DNA from: Thermovorax subterraneus
GTDB taxonomy: Bacteria; Bacillota; Thermosediminibacteria; Thermosediminibacterales; Thermosediminibacteraceae
Assembly (NCBI GenBank): GCA_021608145.1
Contig: JAKIHM010000008.1
Location: forward strand, 19,765 to 83,764
Reading direction: 5' to 3'
Length of the DNA: 64,000 nucleotides
Shown here: in pieces, positions 42,323 to 50,350 of the stretch
Layout: each line of letters opens with the position of its first letter
Position numbering within the stretch: the stretch's first letter is position 1
Program-made: the position numbers and the translations under genes
Notes under the pieces: model-generated
Databases searched by the model: none
What the model saw: only the letters and a program-made list of their open reading frames with translations
Told to the model about the DNA's origin: nothing

Positions 42323-43495
42323 ATGGAATATTTCGCAGATTTGCACATACATATAGGTCAATCCTGCAATAGACCCGTAAAGGTGGCTGCTTCTCGTCAG
42401 ATGACTTTAGATGCTATCTTAAAAACATGCATCGATGTTAAAGGCATAAACATCATCGGACTGGTCGACTGCGCATCGCCTTTTGTCCTCAACGAAATAG
42501 AAGAAAAGATTAAATCGGGAGAATTGGAAGAATTACCGAAAGGCGGTCTATCCTATCAGGGGAAGCTGACAGTGATTCTAGGGGTAGAGCTAGAGACGCA
42601 GGAGGAAAAAGGTGTCGCTCACAGTGTAGCGTATTTCCCAGGCTTTAAACAGATGGGGGAATTTTCGAATATATTACAAAAATACATAACAAATATCTAC
42701 CTTAGTTCTCAAAGAGCGTCGTTGAATGCACGTGAACTGCTATATATAGTAAGAAATTTAGGAGGAAAACTTGTACCTGCTCATGTATTTACCCCTTTTA
42801 AAAGTTTTTATGGGAGTTGTTATGATAGGATTTCATCAGCTTTTGAAGAACATTTCGATGAAATATCCACGATAGAATTGGGTTTGAGCGCCGATTCGGA
42901 TTTGGCAGACAGAATAAGAGAATTATCCGCAAAAAAGTTCGTAACAAACTCCGATGCCCATTCCTTAGATAACATTGGAAGAGAATATAATAAAATTAAG
43001 CTCAACAACCCGGATTTTGAAAGCTTGTTTGAAGCCATTGGAGGAAGAACTCCGAATAATGAGATAATTGCCAACTATGGATTAGATCCAAGGTTGGGTA
43101 AATATCACAGGACTTTCTGCCTTTTTTGTAACTATATAGCAGATGCAGAACCACCCGTTATGAGTTGTCCTCGTTGTTCGAGCGATAAAGTAATAATAGG
43201 AGTATTAGATAGGATTACATTGATTGCCGATTTTAAAGAAACTGTGCATCCTCAAGGGCGACCGCCGTACTATTACAACGTGCCCCTCAAATTCATTCCG
43301 GGTATTGGGAAGAAAACGGCAGAAAGGTTGATAAAAGCTTTTGGCAGCGAAATTAATGTAATGCACTACGCCACTTTTGAGGAACTGAAAGGTGAAGTAG
43401 GCACTGCGATTGCAGAAAAAATAATTGCAGCGAGGGCCGGGACTTTGAAGCTGAAAGCGGGCGGAGGGGGCATTTACGGAAAGGTAATATCATGA
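42323..43495 (+). CDS. Endonuclease Q (EndoQ) family protein
   Basis: This 390-residue protein has an N-terminal PHP domain (FADLHIHIG with metal His, LGVELET, PAHVFTPF, TNSDAHS), a zinc finger (CLFC and CPRC, about residues 270-290) and a helix-hairpin-helix end (FIPGIGKKTAERLI). EndoQ cleaves 5' of deaminated bases such as hypoxanthine and uracil in DNA; it is known in archaea and some Firmicutes including Bacillus. It begins 2 nt after the Nudix gene. An exposed-DNA repair role in a thermophile or spore is plausible. Confidence 0.9.
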   Translation: MEYFADLHIHIGQSCNRPVKVAASRQMTLDAILKTCIDVKGINIIGLVDCASPFVLNEIEEKIKSGELEELPKGGLSYQGKLTVILGVELETQEEKGVAHSVAYFPGFKQMGEFSNILQKYITNIYLSSQRASLNARELLYIVRNLGGKLVPAHVFTPFKSFYGSCYDRISSAFEEHFDEISTIELGLSADSDLADRIRELSAKKFVTNSDAHSLDNIGREYNKIKLNNPDFESLFEAIGGRTPNNEIIANYGLDPRLGKYHRTFCLFCNYIADAEPPVMSCPRCSSDKVIIGVLDRITLIADFKETVHPQGRPPYYYNVPLKFIPGIGKKTAERLIKAFGSEINVMHYATFEELKGEVGTAIAEKIIAARAGTLKLKAGGGGIYGKVIS

Positions 43496-43500
43496 GCGAG

Positions 43501-43529
43501 TTATATTGATACTCCTCCCGGCATAATAT
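43501..43529 (+). promoter_or_regulatory. SigE-type promoter of spoIIM
   Basis: TTATATT (43501-43507) is followed after 14 nt by CATAATAT (43522-43529), a close match to the SigE pattern. spoIIM is SigE-dependent in Bacillus. Confidence 0.65.
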
Positions 43530-43551
43530 TTTATAGGTGGACGGGGAGGAG
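43512..43551 (+). promoter_or_regulatory. Anti-SD arm in the spoIIM promoter spacer paired with the spoIIM RBS
   Basis: CTCCTCCC (43512-43519), inside the -35/-10 spacer, is the exact complement of GGGAGGAG (43544-43551), the core of the spoIIM ribosome site. Read-through RNA could mask the site; RNA started from the SigE promoter (about 43537) would lack the arm. Confidence 0.5.
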
Positions 43552-43558
43552 ATATTCT

Positions 43559-44185
43559 TTGAATTACATAATTTTGAAATTAGCAAGCTATACAAAACAG
43601 AATATAGGTTTTTATTTATTAACAGTTCTTATACTGCTGTCAGGTGTCGTTTTAGGCAGTTTTTCTGTGGGATTGCTTTCAGAGACACAAAAGAACGAGC
43701 TTTTAAATTATGTGGAATTATTTTTTTCGAATGTGAGGAATTTAAATATAGATTCTGCAGGCGTATTTTATACATCTGTTCTCAATAACCTAAAGACTGC
43801 TCTTGTTATAAGTCTTGCCGGCTTATTTGTTATAACCTTTCCATTGATACCCGTGGTCATCTTCTTCAGGGGATATATCTTAGGTTTTACAGTAGGATTC
43901 TTAGCATCAGAATTTGGAATTAAAGGGTGTATATTTGCAGTGTTTACAATATTTCCTCAGAATTTAATTACAATACCTGTGATAATTTCTATTGGGGTTA
44001 CTGGAATTTGTTTTGCAGTTGAAGTAATTAAAAATAGAAAGAAGATTGATAAGGGAGAATATTTGAATATGACTGCAAGTTATTTGCTATTGAATTTGGG
44101 ATTTAGTTTATTTTTTATTCTGGCGGGTTTAATAGAAGGTTATATTTCTCCTTTGTTTATTAAACTTTTTTCCACATACATTTAA
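43559..44185 (+). CDS. spoIIM: Stage II sporulation protein M
   Basis: This 208-residue polytopic protein is a component of the SpoIID-SpoIIM-SpoIIP engulfment machine that remodels septal peptidoglycan. It has five to six membrane segments; VIFFRGYILGFTVGFLASEFG is the family signature. TTG 43559 follows GGGGAGGAG. spoIIM next to xerD is conserved in Bacillus (spoIIM-ripX). Confidence 0.95.
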   Translation: MNYIILKLASYTKQNIGFYLLTVLILLSGVVLGSFSVGLLSETQKNELLNYVELFFSNVRNLNIDSAGVFYTSVLNNLKTALVISLAGLFVITFPLIPVVIFFRGYILGFTVGFLASEFGIKGCIFAVFTIFPQNLITIPVIISIGVTGICFAVEVIKNRKKIDKGEYLNMTASYLLLNLGFSLFFILAGLIEGYISPLFIKLFSTYI

Positions 44186-44230
44186 AAGGAAAATCAATTT
44201 TTTCATGGAAATTATTATACGGTGATATTG

Positions 44231-45118
44231 ATGGAAGAAATGGTAAGGCAATTTTTAAATTTTATAAGTGTTGAAAGAGGTCTTGCGCCCAATACAATTG
44301 AATCATATTACAGAGATTTGCAAAACTATCTGCGATTCTTAAAATCTCAAAATATAACAGATTTAAAGTTTACATCAAAGACCACAATAATCTCTTATCT
44401 TTTATTAATGCAAAAAAATGGAAAGGCTAGCAGCAGCATCTCGCGAGCTTGTGCAGCAATAAAATCGTTTTATCATTTCCTCATGCGCGAACGTTATATA
44501 GACGAAGATCCTACAATTAACTTGAATACTCCAAAGCTTGAAAAAAAACTTCCTAGAGTTTTAACTGTAGAAGAAGTTGAAAAACTTTTAGAACAGCCTG
44601 ATATAAGGGATCCGCTTGGATTTAGAGATAAGACGATGCTGGAATTGTTATATTCTACTGGCATAAGAGTCTCGGAATTAATCTCTTTGACTACAGAAGA
44701 CGTAAATCTGGATATGGGTTTTTTGCGTTGTACCGGTAAAGGTTCAAAAGAAAGAATTGTTCCTATTGGATCCTTTGCTATAACTTATTTAAAAGAATAT
44801 ATTAATAACGTGCGGAGGCTTCTGGTTAAGGACAAAAATTCAGATGTCCTTTTCGTAAACCACTTTGGCAAAGCGTTAACTAGGCAGGGTTTTTGGAAAA
44901 TAATAAAAAAATATGCTAAAATGGCGGGAATCGATAAAGAAATAACTCCTCATACCCTTAGACATTCGTTTGCAACTCACCTTATCGAAAACGGCGCAGA
45001 TTTGAGAGCTGTTCAGGAAATGTTAGGTCACGCCGACATATCTACCACTCAGATTTATACACATTTGACAAAAACTCGCATAAAAGAGGTATATGATAAA
45101 ACACACCCAAGAGCCTAA
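44231..45118 (+). CDS. xerD: Site-specific tyrosine recombinase XerD
   Basis: This ~295-residue recombinase resolves chromosome dimers at dif together with XerC or CodV. It has an N-terminal SAM-like core-binding domain (FLNFISVERGLAPNTIESYYRDL). Catalytic residues are Arg in GIRVSEL (about 145), HTLRH and GHADISTTQIYTHL with the Tyr nucleophile (about 275). ATG 44231 has GGTGAT 6 nt upstream. Confidence 0.96.
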   Translation: MEEMVRQFLNFISVERGLAPNTIESYYRDLQNYLRFLKSQNITDLKFTSKTTIISYLLLMQKNGKASSSISRACAAIKSFYHFLMRERYIDEDPTINLNTPKLEKKLPRVLTVEEVEKLLEQPDIRDPLGFRDKTMLELLYSTGIRVSELISLTTEDVNLDMGFLRCTGKGSKERIVPIGSFAITYLKEYINNVRRLLVKDKNSDVLFVNHFGKALTRQGFWKIIKKYAKMAGIDKEITPHTLRHSFATHLIENGADLRAVQEMLGHADISTTQIYTHLTKTRIKEVYDKTHPRA

Positions 45119-45120
45119 CT

Positions 45121-45150
45121 GAATAACATTCCTCCCTGAAGGATAACATA
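45121..45150 (+). promoter_or_regulatory. Candidate SigF-type promoter of dacF
   Basis: GAATA (45121-45125) is followed after 15 nt by GGATAACATA (45141-45150), a good match to the SigF pattern (GYWTA, 15 nt, GGNRANAMTR). dacF is SigF-dependent in Bacillus. Confidence 0.5.
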
Positions 45151-45166
45151 AAACCGAAGGGAGGAA
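45129..45166 (+). promoter_or_regulatory. Hairpin masking the dacF ribosome site
   Basis: TTCCTCCCT (45129-45137) pairs perfectly over 9 bp with AGGGAGGAA (45158-45166), which contains the dacF ribosome site. The left arm lies within the candidate SigF promoter and would be absent from its transcript. Confidence 0.6.
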
Positions 45167-45173
45167 GCATTTT

Positions 45174-46349
45174 ATGATGTCGAGTTTAAATAATAAAAGT
45201 AAAAGGGCTATATTATGCTTTTTAATATTAATTTTTTCAATTTCCAACAACGCGAATTTATATGCCCAGCCTTATCCTGATATCAAATCTTCTTCGGCGG
45301 TGTTGATAGATGCAGAAAGCGGTACTGTATTATATGAAAAGAATGCCTATGAGAAGAGGGAGCCAGCGAGCATTACAAAAATAATGACCCTACTTGTGGC
45401 TTTTGATGCCATAGCTCATGGAAAAGTAAGCCTTAAAGATAAAGTAAAAATAAGCGAAAGGGCCTGGAAAACCGGTGGCAGTCAGGTCTTTTTAGGACCG
45501 GGCGAAGAACAGACGCTAGAAAGTTTGATGAAATGTATAACAATAGCATCGGCTAATGATGCGTCGGTTGCAGTGGCCGAATATATAGGAGGAAGCGTGG
45601 AAGGATTTGTAAAGTTAATGAACGAAAAGGCAAAGTCTCTTGGAATGAATAATACACATTTTACCAATCCCCATGGATTACCAGACCCCAATAATTATTC
45701 TACAGCTTACGATATTGCTATAATGAGCAGGGAACTAGTGAAGTATCAGAAATTCTTTGAATGGTCTACGGTATGGGTAGACTATTTAGAACATACCGAT
45801 AAAACACGTGAACCTACAATGCTTGCGAATACAAATAAGCTCCTAGGGAAATATGAGGGATTAGATGGTTTAAAAACTGGTTTCCATGCGAAGGCCGGAT
45901 ATTGTTTTGCTGGAACTGCTAAGCGAAGGGATTTGAGGCTGATATCGGTCGTATTAAATTCACCCACATCAAATGACCGCTTTGAAGACACCAAGAAACT
46001 TTTAGATTATGGATTTGGCACTTACGACTCAATAAAAGTCGCAAAGAAGAATGAAGTTTTGGCTCGATTGCCAGTGGAAAGGGGAATAAAAAATCAGATA
46101 GATATTGTAGCATCTAGAGATCTCAATGTATTGGTGGAAAAAGGCAAAGAGAAAGCTATTGTTACAAAGTTAGAAATACCAGAAAAATTGAAAGCTCCCC
46201 TTTCATCTGGACAGAGAATAGGAAAATTAATTGCAGAAAAAGATGGTGAAATCGTGGGAGAAGTAGATTTAGTGACATTGGAAGGAATTGAAAAAGCAGG
46301 TTTATTTTATATATTCAGGAAACTTATTGGTAACCTAATTAAATTTTAA
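45174..46349 (+). CDS. dacF: D-alanyl-D-alanine carboxypeptidase (DacF)
   Basis: This 391-residue penicillin-binding carboxypeptidase (S11) trims peptidoglycan stem peptides. It has a signal peptide (AILCFLILIFSISNNANLYAQ), SITKIMT with the catalytic Ser (about 66), SAN (about 126) and KTG (about 233), and a C-terminal beta domain. Position just upstream of spoIIAA-spoIIAB-sigF identifies it as DacF, expressed in the forespore in Bacillus. ATG 45174 or 45177. Confidence 0.95.
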   Translation: MMSSLNNKSKRAILCFLILIFSISNNANLYAQPYPDIKSSSAVLIDAESGTVLYEKNAYEKREPASITKIMTLLVAFDAIAHGKVSLKDKVKISERAWKTGGSQVFLGPGEEQTLESLMKCITIASANDASVAVAEYIGGSVEGFVKLMNEKAKSLGMNNTHFTNPHGLPDPNNYSTAYDIAIMSRELVKYQKFFEWSTVWVDYLEHTDKTREPTMLANTNKLLGKYEGLDGLKTGFHAKAGYCFAGTAKRRDLRLISVVLNSPTSNDRFEDTKKLLDYGFGTYDSIKVAKKNEVLARLPVERGIKNQIDIVASRDLNVLVEKGKEKAIVTKLEIPEKLKAPLSSGQRIGKLIAEKDGEIVGEVDLVTLEGIEKAGLFYIFRKLIGNLIKF

Positions 46350-46375
46350 ACGCACTTTGTGCGTTTTTTATTTTT
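46348..46375 (+). terminator. Terminator between dacF and spoIIA
   Basis: The stem AAACGCAC/GTGCGTTT (46348-46355 with 46359-46366) has a TTT loop and a T-rich tail. It overlaps the dacF stop codon. It would insulate spoIIA from dacF transcription. Confidence 0.85.
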
Positions 46376-46376
46376 A

Positions 46377-46405
46377 GCAGGAATTTACTAAAATTTGTAG
46401 AAATT
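46377..46405 (+). promoter_or_regulatory. SigH promoter of the spoIIA operon with a near-consensus 0A box
   Basis: GCAGGAATT (46377-46385) matches the SigH -35. After 11 nt comes GTAGAAATT (46397-46405), 8 of 9 to the -10. TGTAGAA (46396-46402), 6 of 7 to a Spo0A box, overlaps the -10 exactly as at spo0A. Confidence 0.7.
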
Positions 46406-46450
46406 ATACTCGTTTCCGATGCAATTTATAATGTGGGGGTATGGAACTAA

Positions 46451-46786
46451 ATGGGGGTAACTTTTAAAGTTTATAATGACATTTTAATTGTAAATTTAAA
46501 AGGAGAACTAGACCATCATATGGTTCGGATGGTAAACGAAAAGATTGAAGAATATTTAATGCGGCATGCTTTAAAAAAAATATTATTTAACTTCAAGCAT
46601 GTAAATTTTATGGATAGTTCTGGAGTAGGGATGTTAATAGGAAAGTATAAATCTTTACAGAAAATTGGGGGTAAAGTTGGTGCAGTAAACTTAAGCAAAC
46701 AAGTGAAGCGGATTTTTGAGATTTCGGGTCTTTTCAATATAATTTCTTGCTACAATGATGAAATAGAAGCTAGTGAAAAAATGTAG
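46451..46786 (+). CDS. spoIIAA: Anti-sigma F factor antagonist SpoIIAA
   Basis: This 111-residue STAS-domain protein carries the phosphorylated serine in [12 protein letters not shown] (Ser56/57). Unphosphorylated SpoIIAA frees SigF from SpoIIAB after SpoIIE dephosphorylation. ATG 46451. It is first gene of the SigH-driven operon. Confidence 0.97.
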   Translation: MGVTFKVYNDILIVNLKGELDHHMVRMVNEKIEEYLMRHALKKILFNFKHVNFMDSSGVGMLIGKYKSLQKIGGKVGAVNLSKQVKRIFEISGLFNIISCYNDEIEASEKM

Positions 46787-46797
46787 GGAGTGATTTT

Positions 46798-47229
46798 ATG
46801 GAAATTTTAAACGAAATGACCATTGATTTTCTGAGCAAATCGCAGAATGAAGCTTTCGCTAGAGTAGTAGTAGCTGCTTTTGCTTCGCAATTAAACCCTA
46901 CTCTAGATGAATTAGCGGACATAAAGACGGCAGTATCCGAAGCTGTGACTAATTCTATAATTCACGGATATGAGAATAATTTGGGCATAATTAGGATAAA
47001 AGCTATTCTTCGCGAAAGTGAAATTGAAATATGGGTGCAAGATTGGGGAAAAGGCATTGAAGACATTGAGAAGGCAAGGCAGCCACTATGGACATCAAAA
47101 CCTGAACTCGATAGGTCAGGAATGGGATTTACCATAATGGAGAATTTTATGGACAAAGTAGAAATCGAATCCACACCTGGAAAGGGCACTATTGTTAAAA
47201 TGTATAAAACCATAAAAAATAAAAAATAA
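46798..47229 (+). CDS. spoIIAB: Anti-sigma F factor / serine kinase SpoIIAB
   Basis: This 143-residue GHKL-fold kinase binds and inhibits SigF and phosphorylates SpoIIAA. Visible are the N box [11 protein letters not shown], the G1 box [10 protein letters not shown] and the G2 box RSGMGFTIM. It lies 11 nt after spoIIAA with a GGGAGTGA site. Confidence 0.97.
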   Translation: MEILNEMTIDFLSKSQNEAFARVVVAAFASQLNPTLDELADIKTAVSEAVTNSIIHGYENNLGIIRIKAILRESEIEIWVQDWGKGIEDIEKARQPLWTSKPELDRSGMGFTIMENFMDKVEIESTPGKGTIVKMYKTIKNKK

Positions 47230-47248
47230 TTTGTCTGAGGTACAGGTC

Positions 47249-47983
47249 ATGACTTTGAAGGGGTCAGTAGAGCAACTACAATTATTAAAAAAAGCAAAAA
47301 AAGGAGATGAGGAAGCAAAAAACGAATTTGTCGCTTTAAATTTAGGTCTTGTCTGGAGTGTGGTTAAAAAGTTTGCGAATAGAGGCTACGAACCTGAGGA
47401 ACTTTTTCAAATAGGGAGTATAGGTTTATTGAAAGCAATAGACAAGTTTGATTTTGCTTATAATGTCAAATTTTCAACCTATGCTATTCCAATGATAATT
47501 GGGGAAATTAAAAGATTTATAAGGGATGACTCCCCTGTAAAATTGGCAAGATCTCTTAGGGATTTAACTATTAAGATACAATCTGCAAAGGAAAAATTAT
47601 CTTATGAATTAAATAGAGAACCTACTATAATAGAACTATCTGAAGAGATAGGAGTTCCCCCGGAAGAAATAGTAATGGGACTTGAAGCCATTCAACCTAT
47701 CGTTTCTTTAAATGATGTGGCATACCAGGAAGACGGAGCTCCTATATATTATATAGACAAACTTGAAGACGGCGAATCGTTGCAGAATCAGTGGATCGAG
47801 AAGATAGCCATAAAAGAGGCTCTCTCGAAGTTAGATAAATTGGAAAGACAGATTATTATATTGAGATTTTTTAAAGAAAAATCTCAGACCGAAGTGGCTA
47901 AGGTTTTAGGCATAACGCAAGTTCAGGTATCCAGGTTGGAAAAAAGAATACTAACAAAAATAAAAAATATGCTCTCCCAATAA
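47249..47983 (+). CDS. sigF: RNA polymerase sporulation sigma factor SigF
   Basis: This ~244-residue first forespore-specific sigma factor has region 2 (LVWSVVKKFANRGYEPEELFQIGSIGLLKAIDKFD), region 3 (RSLRDLTIKIQSAKEKL) and region 4 (SQTEVAKVLGITQVQVSRLEKRI). ATG 47249 has GAGGT about 7 nt upstream; TTG 47231 is an in-frame alternative 1 nt after spoIIAB. A terminator follows directly. Confidence 0.96.
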   Translation: MTLKGSVEQLQLLKKAKKGDEEAKNEFVALNLGLVWSVVKKFANRGYEPEELFQIGSIGLLKAIDKFDFAYNVKFSTYAIPMIIGEIKRFIRDDSPVKLARSLRDLTIKIQSAKEKLSYELNREPTIIELSEEIGVPPEEIVMGLEAIQPIVSLNDVAYQEDGAPIYYIDKLEDGESLQNQWIEKIAIKEALSKLDKLERQIIILRFFKEKSQTEVAKVLGITQVQVSRLEKRILTKIKNMLSQ

Positions 47984-48010
47984 AAGCCTTTAAAAAGGCT
48001 TTTTTGTTTT
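47982..48010 (+). terminator. Rho-independent terminator after sigF
   Basis: A 9-bp stem AAAAGCCTT/AAGGCTTTT (47982-47990 with 47995-48003) is followed by T-rich sequence. It overlaps the sigF stop codon. Confidence 0.88.
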
Positions 48011-48011
48011 T

Positions 48012-48041
48012 GAATAGCATTTAAAGCAAAACCAGATACTA
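48012..48041 (+). promoter_or_regulatory. SigG-type promoter of the spoVA operon
   Basis: GAATA (48012-48016) is followed after exactly 18 nt by GATACTA (48035-48041), 6 of 7 to the SigG -10 (CATNMTA). spoVA is SigG-dependent in Bacillus. Confidence 0.65.
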
Positions 48042-48061
48042 TTTTTAAAGAGGTGGTAGTA

Positions 48062-48274
48062 GTGATAAAGAAAAAAATTTTTTATATAGCCCTTCTGTTA
48101 ATTTTAACTTTAATAGCAGGCGCAATGTATATAAACAACGTAAAAACGAGAATCCCAAAAAGCGCTAAACTAGTGATCGTCCCGTTTGGGAATAAAGATT
48201 ATTTAATGGGAGAAAATATAATTGAAAACTTTAAAGAATTAGGGAGGGAAAATAATGACGGTAAAAGTCATTGA
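48062..48274 (+). CDS. Small membrane-anchored protein, first gene of the spoVA operon, unknown
   Basis: This 70-residue protein has one N-terminal membrane helix (KIFYIALLLILTLIAGAMYI) and a short soluble tail. I do not recognise the family. GTG 48062 has AGAGGTGG 6 nt upstream. It overlaps the dodecin start by 20 nt, so it is translated in the same operon. A SigG-like promoter upstream suggests expression in the developing spore. Confidence 0.72.
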   Translation: MIKKKIFYIALLLILTLIAGAMYINNVKTRIPKSAKLVIVPFGNKDYLMGENIIENFKELGRENNDGKSH

Positions 48275-48467
48275 AGTAGTGGGAGAATCAAAAAATAGCT
48301 GGCAGGAGGCTGTTGAAAACGCTGTTCGAGATGCCAGCAAAACAATAAGAAACATTACCGGGATAGAGGTGAGAAATCAAACAGCAAACGTGCAGGGAGG
48401 AAAAATTGTTGAATACAAAGCCGATGTGGCTATAGCTTTTAAAGTTGAAGGAAGCACCGAAGCATAA
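48255..48467 (+). CDS. Dodecin family flavoprotein
   Basis: This 70-residue protein has the dodecin pattern VKVIEVVGESKNSWQEAVENAV, with the flavin-stacking region and the acidic/Trp position intact, and QGGKIVEYKADVAIAFKVE at the C-terminus. Dodecins form 12-mers that store or sequester flavins. AGGGAGGG precedes the ATG. Its location inside a spoVA operon is unusual and suggests a spore-associated role (inference). Confidence 0.92.
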   Translation: MTVKVIEVVGESKNSWQEAVENAVRDASKTIRNITGIEVRNQTANVQGGKIVEYKADVAIAFKVEGSTEA

Positions 48468-48485
48468 TTCAAAAGGAGAAATATA

Positions 48486-48938
48486 ATGGCCAAAATTACA
48501 CAGGACCAGAAAGATTATCAAGAATTGGTTAAAAACTCAAAACCTAAACCTCCATATTTGAAAAATTTAGTAATGGCCTTTTTGGTCGGAGGTTTAATTT
48601 GTGTAATTGGACAGTTGATATTGAATTTTTATATTTCTTTAGGCTTAGAGAGCACGAAAGAAGCGCCCAGTGCAACGTCGGCCACTCTAGTATTTCTTGG
48701 CGCTTTTCTCACCGGATTGGGTGTTTACGACAAAATAGGGAAAAGAGCAGGTGCTGGTTCAATAGTGCCTATCACAGGATTTGCAAATTCCATCGTGGCA
48801 CCTGCAATGGAATTTAAAAGCGAAGGATATGTATTTGGAGTGGCTGCAAAAATGTTTGTGGTGGCAGGACCTGTTCTTGTTTATGGAATTGCCTCTTCTG
48901 CTTTAATCGGATTAATCTACTATGTGGTAAAGTTTTAG
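48486..48938 (+). CDS. spoVAC: Stage V sporulation protein AC
   Basis: This 150-residue membrane protein has about four helices: AFLVGGLICVIGQLIL, ATLVFLGAFLTGLGVYDKIG and C-terminal segments. It contributes to the spore inner-membrane channel that moves Ca-dipicolinate. The motif GAGSIVPITGFANSIVAPAMEFKSEG is characteristic. Confidence 0.96.
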   Translation: MAKITQDQKDYQELVKNSKPKPPYLKNLVMAFLVGGLICVIGQLILNFYISLGLESTKEAPSATSATLVFLGAFLTGLGVYDKIGKRAGAGSIVPITGFANSIVAPAMEFKSEGYVFGVAAKMFVVAGPVLVYGIASSALIGLIYYVVKF

Positions 48939-48947
48939 GAGGATATG

Positions 48948-49958
48948 ATGGCTGTAAAAAAACTCGGAGCCCAGACGGTAAAATTTCAAAACCCTCCTTC
49001 GATAATAGCCACAGCGACTGTTGTGGGGCCTGTTGAAGGAAAAGGGCCATTGAGAAATTACTTTGACCTTATTTTGGGTGATTTTAAATTTCAGGAGAAA
49101 AGCTGGGAAAAAGCAGAAAAGAAAATGTTAAAAGAAGCGGTAGAAATGGCCGTCAAAAAAAGCGGTGTTCCGAGCGATAAAATTGAGTATTTTATAGCTG
49201 GGGATCTTCTCAATCAAATAATCTCCGCAAGTTTCGCCGCCAGGGAATTAGGGTACCCTTTTTTGGGAATTTACGGAGCGTGTTCAACAGTTGCAGAAGG
49301 TTTGGGAATAGGCGCAATGTTAGTTGACGGAGGATATGCAGATAATATCGTAGTGGGTACTTCCAGTCATTTCTGTTCCGCCGAAAGACAATACAGATTT
49401 CCCCTAGAATTAGGAAATCAAAGGCCACCGACAGCCCAGCGCACTGTAACCGGCGCTGGGGCTGCTGTAATTTCAACCAAAAATCAAAATCCAAGAATAA
49501 CTTACGTAACTACAGGAAAGGTAATAGATATGGGTGCTGTCGATCCAAACGACATGGGCAGCGCGATGGCACCGGCGGCAGTTGACACAATTGTAATGCA
49601 TCTTGAGGATTCTAAGCGTACTCCTGAAGATTACGATTTAATAGTAACAGGAGATTTGGCGAGTGTAGGAAAGGATATAGCTCAAAAATTAATGTTGCAA
49701 AAGGGCATCGATGTTTCAAATAAGTATACTGATTGCGGACTATTGATTTACAGCCCCGAACAAGATGTACATGCAGGCGGAAGTGGATGCGCTTGCGCTG
49801 CCGTAGTTACATTCGGGTATATTTTTAACGAAATGCAGAAAGGTAGATACAATAAGATTCTTATCGTGGCAACGGGAGCTTTAATGAATTCTACTATTGT
49901 CCAGCAAGGTGAAACAATCCCGTGTATCGCTCATGCCGTAGCATTAGAAAATCTATAG
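48948..49958 (+). CDS. spoVAD: Stage V sporulation protein AD
   Basis: This ~336-residue protein has a thiolase-like fold and binds dipicolinic acid in Bacillus. Conserved blocks are GIYGACSTVAEGLGIGAMLV, SHFCSAERQYRFPLELG and GGSGCACAAVVTFGYIF. ATG 48948 has AGGAGG 5 nt upstream; ATG 48945 is too close. It lies 9 nt after spoVAC. Confidence 0.96.
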   Translation: MAVKKLGAQTVKFQNPPSIIATATVVGPVEGKGPLRNYFDLILGDFKFQEKSWEKAEKKMLKEAVEMAVKKSGVPSDKIEYFIAGDLLNQIISASFAARELGYPFLGIYGACSTVAEGLGIGAMLVDGGYADNIVVGTSSHFCSAERQYRFPLELGNQRPPTAQRTVTGAGAAVISTKNQNPRITYVTTGKVIDMGAVDPNDMGSAMAPAAVDTIVMHLEDSKRTPEDYDLIVTGDLASVGKDIAQKLMLQKGIDVSNKYTDCGLLIYSPEQDVHAGGSGCACAAVVTFGYIFNEMQKGRYNKILIVATGALMNSTIVQQGETIPCIAHAVALENL

Positions 49959-49978
49959 CCTGTAGCGGGGGAATAAAA

Positions 49979-50335
49979 ATGATCGATTATATAATGGCGT
50001 TTTTAGTTGGTGGGCTTATATGTGCGGTGGGACAAATATTGATGGATTTTACACCTCTTAGCCCTGCCCACATCCTTGTAGTTTTTGTAACTTTAGGGGC
50101 AATATTAAGCGGGTTAGGATTATACCAGCCTTTGATAGACCTTGCTGGCGCTGGAGCATCTGTTCCACTACCCGGTTTCGGACACACACTGGTGAAAGGT
50201 GTCATGGAAGAAGTTAATAAATCCGGTGCATTGGGGATTTTGACGGGTGGATTGAAAGCTACGGCGGCGGGAATAACTGCGGCAATAGTTTTCGGCTATA
50301 TCATGGCTCTTATTTTTAATCCCAAACCCAAATGA
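49979..50335 (+). CDS. spoVAE: Stage V sporulation protein AE (SpoVAE/AEb)
   Basis: This 118-residue membrane protein has about four helices (DYIMAFLVGGLICAVGQILMDF, HILVVFVTLGAILSGLGLYQ). It is paralogous to SpoVAC and shares the motif GAGASVPLPGFGHTLVKGVMEE. ATG 49979 follows AGCGGGGGAA. With SpoVAC and SpoVAD it forms the minimal clostridial SpoVA set. Confidence 0.95.
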   Translation: MIDYIMAFLVGGLICAVGQILMDFTPLSPAHILVVFVTLGAILSGLGLYQPLIDLAGAGASVPLPGFGHTLVKGVMEEVNKSGALGILTGGLKATAAGITAAIVFGYIMALIFNPKPK

Positions 50336-50350
50336 AGATGGGATTTTAAA

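Noticed and set aside
44212..44217. Promoter for xerD (ATTATA)
   Set aside because: No matching -35 at a suitable distance; xerD may rely on read-through from spoIIM or a weak promoter.
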